This document shows, in pieces, positions 7,726 to 12,014 of a stretch of DNA of 12,014 bases (the first letter of the stretch is position 1; each line of letters starts with the position of its first letter). A model generated the notes under the pieces. That model saw only the letters and a list, made by a program, of their open reading frames with translations. It was not told where the DNA came from and did not search any database. The DNA is from Actinomycetota bacterium. GTDB taxonomy: Bacteria; Actinomycetota; Acidimicrobiia; Acidimicrobiales; AC-14. The stretch is from assembly GCA_020200615.1 (NCBI GenBank), contig JAIVIH010000273.1, positions 1 through 12,014 of the forward strand, given 5' to 3'. The position numbers and the translations under genes are program-made.

Positions 7726-7768
7726 GGTACCGGTGGACGGCTGGCGCCCCGGCCCCATTCCGCTCCCG

Positions 7769-8496
7769 CTAGGGCCCCGAGCCGCTTGCCGATTGCCGAC
7801 CCGCGCGCCGGGCGAGGTGGGCGACACCCGCGCCGGCGGCGTCGGCGGTTATGAAGGCCAGTCGGGCCAGCACGGCGACGGCCACTGCCGCCTCGTCCGA
7901 GATGACCGGACGTCTCCCGTACCCGGCAGCCGTCTCAGCACCGCGCCCGCGATCCGGGGATGGAGCACGAGCATCCCGACGGGCAACACCATGAGCAACC
8001 ACACCGCCTTTCCCGCCGACCCTCAGACGCCGGTGAGCAACGCGGCCACGGCCACCAGCGCGCACGCCAGGTAGAGGCCGGCGAGGGACAGCATCACCCC
8101 GGCGTAGGCGTCGATCCGGGTGAGCCCGCGGCGGCGGGCCAGCTCCGCCCTCCCCACCGTGGCCCATATGGCCCCGGGCACGTACTTTCCCAACTCGCCC
8201 TGAAAGTACAGCACCACCGTGTCGAACCGGCTGAGGGTCGGTCCCACCAGCCGCTGAGCCGTCCGCCACGGGAGGGCGATGGCGACCATGGCCGCGGCGG
8301 CGAGGACCCATCCCAGCGTCAGCCACCCGGCCTCCGCGCCGGTCAGCAGCCCTCGGGCCTCATCCCACTGGCTGGCCAGGGCGTGGATGACGAAGCCACA
8401 TCCGACCAGAGACGCCACAACCCCCAGGAGGCGCGCCGCCCACGGGATCAGCGGGCGGGTCTGCTCGGCCACGGCGTGGCCAGGATCATCGTCCAC
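7769..8496 (-). pseudogene. Decayed flippase-like membrane protein (LPG synthase TM / UPF0104 family)
   Basis: From ATG 8496 the frame gives 157 residues with several hydrophobic helices and the family-like segment FQGELGKYVPGAIWATVGR, then stops at TGA (8023-8025). The same frame resumes after the TGA with KAVWLLMVLPVGMLVLHPRI, a normal family continuation ending in an LHP motif. Within about 20 codons, family-like sequence jumps to another frame ([20 protein letters not shown], ending at TAG 7769). Intact members are about 300 residues and carry roughly 100 more between these points, including a PGGxGxRE-type motif absent here. So the gene shows one nonsense codon, one deletion and one frameshift, the last two near 7900-7920. 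These proteins are thought to move lipid-linked sugars or lipids across the membrane. It overlaps the methyltransferase end by 49 bp, as third gene of the cluster. The N-terminal 157 residues might still be translated. Confidence 0.72.
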
Positions 8497-9071
8497 GGGA
8501 ACGGTCGCCAGTGGCCGACGACGCGTAGGTGTCGGGAGACCACCCGGCGGAAGGATCTACTGCCCCAGTGCTGCACGTGGCCCGGAGTGTTGCCCCAAGC
8601 GGGCAGGTACCGGCGCCTGACGATGTTTCCGATCCGCCAGAGCGGCTCCCTGGGCACGGACAGGATGACGGACCCGCGGGCGACGCGCCCGATCTCGGCC
8701 AGCGCCGCCGCGGGGTCGTCGAGGTGCTCGAGCACCTCGATGGCCAGGACCAAATCGAAGCTCCCCTCCGGGAACGGCAGACGAGCGGCGTCGCCGAACG
8801 TGCCTCGAAGTCCCCGCTCCCGCCAGTGGCGAGCCAGGTCGTCGTCGCTCAGGTCGACGCCCACGATGGTGGCTTCCGGAAAGCGTCGCGCCACGTGCCC
8901 GGCGATGACCCCCTCCCCGCTGCCGATCTCGAGGACACGGCCGGGCGCCGAGGCGGGAAGGGCGGCGTCGAGGCACCGGAGGAACCGGGCCATCAGCCGG
9001 CGTTCGATTCCGTGCTCGCTCTCGTACTTGTCGTAGACGTTCCCGGTCGGGGCGGAAACCCTTCCGGTCAT
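8448..9071 (-). CDS. Class I SAM-dependent methyltransferase
   Basis: A 207-residue soluble methyltransferase of the methyltransferase type 11 kind. Motif I is VLEIGSGEG (46-54), followed by the acidic ribose-binding GVDLS (71-75), the GDAARLPFPEGSFDLV segment (93-108) and VLEHLDDP (113-120). It opens with a YDKYESEHGIERR segment seen in methyltransferases of glycan and lipid loci. ATG 9071 overlaps the TGA of the upstream glycosyltransferase as ATGA (9071-9068), implying translational coupling, and fixes the start. The frame is open further upstream, but only antisense-looking Arg/Pro-rich sequence is encoded there. Its partners suggest a sugar or prenyl-linked substrate; the exact acceptor is unknown. 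Its 3' end overlaps the decayed flippase gene by 49 bp. The protein itself looks intact. Confidence 0.88.
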   Translation of the reverse strand: MTGRVSAPTGNVYDKYESEHGIERRLMARFLRCLDAALPASAPGRVLEIGSGEGVIAGHVARRFPEATIVGVDLSDDDLARHWRERGLRGTFGDAARLPFPEGSFDLVLAIEVLEHLDDPAAALAEIGRVARGSVILSVPREPLWRIGNIVRRRYLPAWGNTPGHVQHWGSRSFRRVVSRHLRVVGHWRPFPWTMILATPWPSRPAR

Positions 9072-9979
9072 GAATCGGCCGGTTCCACCGTGTAGTCCCG
9101 CTTGGTGGCCGAGACCACCAGGTCGGCGAGGAGCCCGACCGTGAACAGCTGCAGGGCCGCGAACAGGATGAGCAAGGTGTTGGTTGCGACCCGCAGGGGA
9201 TGGACGGTGAGGTCGAAGACGAGCTTGCCCGTCCCGAGGGTCAGCAAGGCGAGACCCACGGGGACGAAGATCCGCAGGGGTTGGTAGGACATGACCATGC
9301 GCACGATCTGGGTGAGGTACCGGTAGGTGTCCCTCCACCAGTGAAACTTCGACTTCCCCACCCGCGGCAAGTACTCAATGGGCACGTACTTGACGCTGTA
9401 CCCGTTGATGAGGAAGGCCATGGTCATGGTGCTCACGCACGAGAAGCCCTTCGGCAGCAAGGGCATGAATTGCTCTCCTACCGACCGACGAAATGCCCGG
9501 AACCCGGAGTTCAGGTCCGGTATAGGTTTCTCGACCAGGTAAGAGGCCAGCCTGCGCATCGTCCACTTCGCCGGCACCCGGAGGGCCTTGGCGCCACCCC
9601 GCTCACTGGTCCGGGCGCCCACAACCTGGTCGAAGCCCTCGAGCTGGGAAACCAGGTCGGGAATCTCCTCGTTCGGATAGGTCATGTCCACGTCGGTCCA
9701 GACGACGACCCGTCCCTTGGCCGCCCGGGTACCGGCCTTTCGGGCCGTCCCCGTGCCCTGGTTGGACCGGAACCGGATGAGCCGGATCCCGTCCATGCGG
9801 CCCAGCTCCTCCGCTGACCCGTCTGTGGATCCGTCGTCCACCACGATGATCTCGAACGTGTACGGCGACCTTTCGAGAGCGGCTTGGATGCGCTTTATCT
9901 CCTGCGTAAGGTGGCCGGCCTCGTTGTAGACAGGCAACACCACCGATACGTCGAGCTCGCTTTCCCCCAATCCGTTCAT
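9068..9979 (-). CDS. Family 2 glycosyltransferase, polyprenyl-phosphate type, membrane-bound
   Basis: A 303-residue GT-A enzyme. The N-terminal nucleotide-sugar domain shows VSVVLPVYNE (11-20), IIVVDDGSTDGS (44-55), the metal-binding DVD (96-98) and DLNSGFRAFRR (155-165), all typical of dolichyl/undecaprenyl-phosphate sugar transferases (DPM1, GtrB and ArnC relatives). Two C-terminal hydrophobic helices (about 236-256 and 265-290) anchor it in the membrane, as in the GtrB type. It probably moves a hexose or aminosugar from a nucleotide donor to a polyprenyl phosphate on the cytosolic face; the sugar cannot be told. ATG 9979 follows GGAGG by 10 bp. It is the first gene of a minus-strand cluster with the methyltransferase (ATGA overlap) and the broken flippase-like gene, and it diverges from the polytopic membrane protein at 10052. 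The upstream extension of this frame to 10852 is antisense to that gene. Confidence 0.92.
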   Translation of the reverse strand: MNGLGESELDVSVVLPVYNEAGHLTQEIKRIQAALERSPYTFEIIVVDDGSTDGSAEELGRMDGIRLIRFRSNQGTGTARKAGTRAAKGRVVVWTDVDMTYPNEEIPDLVSQLEGFDQVVGARTSERGGAKALRVPAKWTMRRLASYLVEKPIPDLNSGFRAFRRSVGEQFMPLLPKGFSCVSTMTMAFLINGYSVKYVPIEYLPRVGKSKFHWWRDTYRYLTQIVRMVMSYQPLRIFVPVGLALLTLGTGKLVFDLTVHPLRVATNTLLILFAALQLFTVGLLADLVVSATKRDYTVEPADS

Positions 9980-9989
9980 GCCGCTGTTT

Positions 9990-9994
9990 CCTCC
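9990..9994 (-). promoter_or_regulatory. Ribosome binding site of the GT2 gene
   Basis: The minus strand reads GGAGG followed by AAACAGCGGC and then ATG at 9979, giving a 10-bp spacing. It is one of the clearest Shine-Dalgarno sequences in the window and fixes the GT2 start, excluding the long upstream extension of the frame. Confidence 0.65.
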
Positions 9995-10041
9995 GACAGT
10001 CGCCCCCACAGTACGCTCCCGTCCCCCGAGGCCGAGCAGCC

Positions 10042-10046
10042 AGGAG
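10042..10046 (+). promoter_or_regulatory. Ribosome binding site deciding a TTG start
   Basis: AGGAG is followed by five bases and then TTG at 10052. No ATG or GTG is available in frame near the first hydrophobic helix except ATG 10130, which lies inside that helix. The Shine-Dalgarno therefore supports TTG 10052 as the start. Confidence 0.6.
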
Positions 10047-10051
10047 CGCCT

Positions 10052-11956
10052 TTGAGGGCCCCCATATCGTTCGAGGCGCAGCGCCGCGAGGGCGACCCTG
10101 GGATCCCGCTGGCCCTCTTGGCGACCACCATGGTCGGTCTCACCGGCTGGTTGACGGTGGCCCTGCGGCGCAGCGGCTTCCTGGGCACCGACTTCCTGAG
10201 CCTCGGCGCTGCCCGCCGGGAAGGCCTGTCCTTCGACTATCTGGCCAGCCCCGTTTTCGGTCACTTCGTTCCCGGGCACCGCTTGGGCAACTGGCTCGTG
10301 GAGTCCGTCGCTCCTCTCAACTTCGGTTTCGCCAACGTGGTCCTGCTGGCGTGCTTCGCCCTGTCCCTGCTGGTCCTGCACCGGGTGCTCGCCGAGCTGT
10401 TCCGCCCCGGCCCCGCGCCCTTGCTCCTTACCCTCTTCTTCGGCGTGTCCGCCATCCAGGTCGGCACCGCGCAGTGGTGGGCCGCGGGGCTGAGCCGGCT
10501 TCCGGCGGGGCTGTTCGGGCTCGTGGCCATCCTCCTCCACCTTCGCTACCGCCGGGAGGGGAGAGCGGGCCTGCTCGTCGGCTCGGTGGTGGCCGTCGGC
10601 CTGGCCATGGCCTTCTCCGAGGACGCCGCCCTGCTTCTCGTCCTCCTGGTCGCCCTCAGGGTTCTCGTGCTCCACCCCGAGGAGCCTCTTGTCGACTCCA
10701 TTCGGGCAGCGGTGGCCGAGTGGAAGATCTGGCTGCTGTACCTGATCCCGATCGCCGTGAGCCTTCTGGGCTCGACCACGCAGGCCGACACCCTCTCCGA
10801 GTTCAACTCCCTGGGCGACGCCGTCCGGTACATCGGCTCTGCGTGGTTCCACGCTTTCGTGCCCGTCGTGCTGGGCCAGTTCGTCAACGACGGGCCCCTG
10901 ACGCCGACCGAAGTAGGGGTTGTCGTGATGTCCCAGGCCGCGTTGGTCGCCCTCGTGGCGTGGACGGTTGTCCGGCGGCCGGAAGCATGGCGGGCGTGGC
11001 TGTTCTTCGCCATCGGGTTCGTCGTCACCCAGCTACCGGTCGCTTCGATCAGAACGGGTTTCTTCGAGCCCGAGCACGTCGCTCACCAGTACCGCTACTA
11101 CTCGGTGACGCTCGTGTTCTTCACCATCGCCTTGGCCGCCGCCGTCCTCCCGGTCAGAGGGACGGTGGAGGAGACCACCGGGCGATCAGATTCCCGCCTC
11201 CCGAGTTGGCCGGCGCTCGTCGCCGTGAGCCTTGTCGGGGCGGTGTACGTCGCCGGCTCGGTGTGGACGTCCGTGCGCGTCGCCGACGAGTTCCCCGGGC
11301 GACAGGCTGGCCCCTACATGGAGACGCTGCAGGACGAGCTGCAAGCACTGGGCCGGTCCACTCCGGAGTTCACGCTTCTCGACGGGGAGGTTCCCGAGGA
11401 CGTCATCCAGCACTTCCTCGTGCCCGACAACCGGCTCAGCACCATCGTCCCCCTCGTGGATCCGGACATCAGCCTCGCCACGGACGGCCCGGCCCTGCAT
11501 CGAGCCACCGACGACGGACATCTGGAGCCGATCACGTTCACCGTGCAACAGGGGGGGCCGGCGCTGGGGCTCTTCGCGACCCTGACCGTGGGCGTGCTGG
11601 AAGCGCCGTGGTCGGTCGAGGACGGTCAGCTGTGCGTCCAGTCCGGCGAGCGTCCGGCCCTGATCGGCTACCGCCCCCCGGTCCCGGTCGGCCCCGGCAA
11701 CTGGCACCTGCGGGTGCGGTACCGAACGGATGACACCAGCTTCGCCCTCGTCCTCGTGGAGCAGCGCGGCGTGGTCTCGGCTGCACCCGAGGAGGGGTTT
11801 CCCATCACCGCCGACAGGACGGAAGCCACCTCGGCGCTCGGGAGCGACGGCTTCAGCGCCGTGTTCCTCCACGTGCAACCGAACGTCCGCTTCTGCCTGA
11901 GCGAGGTGGCCCTCGCCCTGGTCGACACGGTCCCAGGGGGTTCCCCTCCCGGGTGA
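10052..11956 (+). CDS. Polytopic membrane protein, GT-C glycosyltransferase-like, with outside C-terminal domain
   Basis: A 634-residue integral membrane protein. I count about 11-12 hydrophobic helices between residues 18 and 404. The first outside loop after helix 1 holds FLGTDFLSLG (43-52) and then GHFVPGHRLGNW (70-81). An acidic residue in this loop and an xPxH/R-type segment are usual in GT-C transferases that use lipid-linked sugars, but I cannot match a named family. Residues about 410-634 have no clear membrane helix and alternate hydrophobic and polar residues in a beta-rich way (TFTVQQGGPALGLFATLTV, WHLRVRYRTD), suggesting an extracytoplasmic beta-sandwich that could bind glycan. 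TTG 10052 is supported by AGGAG five bases upstream. The gene diverges from the GT2/methyltransferase cluster, which fits surface polysaccharide or glycolipid assembly. Function remains inferred; a non-enzymatic membrane protein is possible. Confidence 0.82.
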   Translation: MRAPISFEAQRREGDPGIPLALLATTMVGLTGWLTVALRRSGFLGTDFLSLGAARREGLSFDYLASPVFGHFVPGHRLGNWLVESVAPLNFGFANVVLLACFALSLLVLHRVLAELFRPGPAPLLLTLFFGVSAIQVGTAQWWAAGLSRLPAGLFGLVAILLHLRYRREGRAGLLVGSVVAVGLAMAFSEDAALLLVLLVALRVLVLHPEEPLVDSIRAAVAEWKIWLLYLIPIAVSLLGSTTQADTLSEFNSLGDAVRYIGSAWFHAFVPVVLGQFVNDGPLTPTEVGVVVMSQAALVALVAWTVVRRPEAWRAWLFFAIGFVVTQLPVASIRTGFFEPEHVAHQYRYYSVTLVFFTIALAAAVLPVRGTVEETTGRSDSRLPSWPALVAVSLVGAVYVAGSVWTSVRVADEFPGRQAGPYMETLQDELQALGRSTPEFTLLDGEVPEDVIQHFLVPDNRLSTIVPLVDPDISLATDGPALHRATDDGHLEPITFTVQQGGPALGLFATLTVGVLEAPWSVEDGQLCVQSGERPALIGYRPPVPVGPGNWHLRVRYRTDDTSFALVLVEQRGVVSAAPEEGFPITADRTEATSALGSDGFSAVFLHVQPNVRFCLSEVALALVDTVPGGSPPG

Positions 11957-11960
11957 CGGG

Positions 11961-12014
11961 GTGAAGGGCGCGAACCGCCCCGAGCAAGCATTGCTGGCGG
12001 TATCGGCCGGCGGG
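11961..12014 (+). CDS. Possible start of a further gene, cut by the right edge
   Basis: Four bases after the TGA of the polytopic membrane protein, a GTG at 11961 opens a frame that stays open for 18 codons to the window end (KGANRPEQALLAVSAGG). The tight spacing fits a second gene of the same transcript. There is no clear Shine-Dalgarno and too little protein to recognise, so this could be chance. Confidence 0.3.
   Translation, partial: MKGANRPEQALLAVSAGG

Larger units (their letters stand above)
9980..10051. promoter_or_regulatory. Divergent intergenic region between GT2 and polytopic membrane protein genes
   Basis: These 72 bp separate two diverging envelope-glycan genes and should contain both promoters. 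On the minus strand a TACTGT hexamer resembles a -10 box, but I find no -35 at good spacing. ACAGT occurs twice as a direct repeat. Both genes have Shine-Dalgarno sequences here, listed separately. A shared control region is inferred from layout. Confidence 0.4.

Noticed and set aside
8023..8025. TGA in the flippase-like gene as recoded Trp or selenocysteine
   Set aside because: TGA serves as the stop codon of most genes in this window, no selenocysteine-type element was seen, and the gene also has a deletion and frameshift downstream.
9980..10852. Long open extension upstream of the GT2 gene on the minus strand
   Set aside because: It is antisense to the polytopic membrane protein and has Gln/Glu/Gly-rich, non-domain composition; ATG 9979 has a good Shine-Dalgarno.

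Overview
The window is very GC-rich (roughly 70% by eye), gene-dense and strongly G/C-ending in codon use. GTG and TTG starts look common, and a DUF3048 lipoprotein and an actinobacterial-looking leucyl-tRNA synthetase are present. This points to a high-GC actinobacterium. Acidimicrobiia or a relative is a guess from gene content, not something the sequence proves. I see no rRNA, tRNA, CRISPR array, transposase or phage gene.

Layout, left to right. The minus-strand start of an exported Gly/Ala/Ser-rich protein runs off the left edge (1-347). Then comes an S9-family serine peptidase on minus (493-2280). It diverges from a DUF3048 lipoprotein on plus (2356-3381), whose stop converges with that of a minus-strand membrane-anchored zinc metalloprotease (3395-4999). 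A 176-bp gap carrying inverted-repeat signals separates this from leucyl-tRNA synthetase leuS (5176-7725, minus). Upstream of leuS on the same strand is a tightly packed glycan or lipid-carrier cluster: a family 2 glycosyltransferase (9068-9979), a SAM methyltransferase joined to it by an ATGA overlap (8448-9071), and the wreck of a flippase-like membrane protein (7769-8496). A large GT-C-like polytopic membrane protein (10052-11956, plus) diverges from the glycosyltransferase. The first codons of a possible further plus-strand gene follow at the right edge.

How they fit together. The right-hand third looks like part of a surface-glycan or glycolipid locus: a polyprenyl-phosphate type GT2 would charge a lipid carrier, the methyltransferase would modify a sugar or lipid intermediate, and the divergent polytopic protein would act outside the membrane. 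The left half encodes mostly exported or envelope proteins of uncertain role. leuS is housekeeping and may be read partly from the upstream glycan cluster, because only 43 bp separate it from the decayed flippase gene.

The points most worth a second look are the flippase gene (in-frame TGA plus an apparent deletion and frameshift), the palindrome-rich proline-coding insertion inside leuS, a short hairpin shared between that insertion and the 2281-2355 intergenic region, and the metalloprotease, with a predicted cytosolic beta-sandwich half, an outside HExxHxxGxxH half and an Ile in place of the Met-turn methionine.
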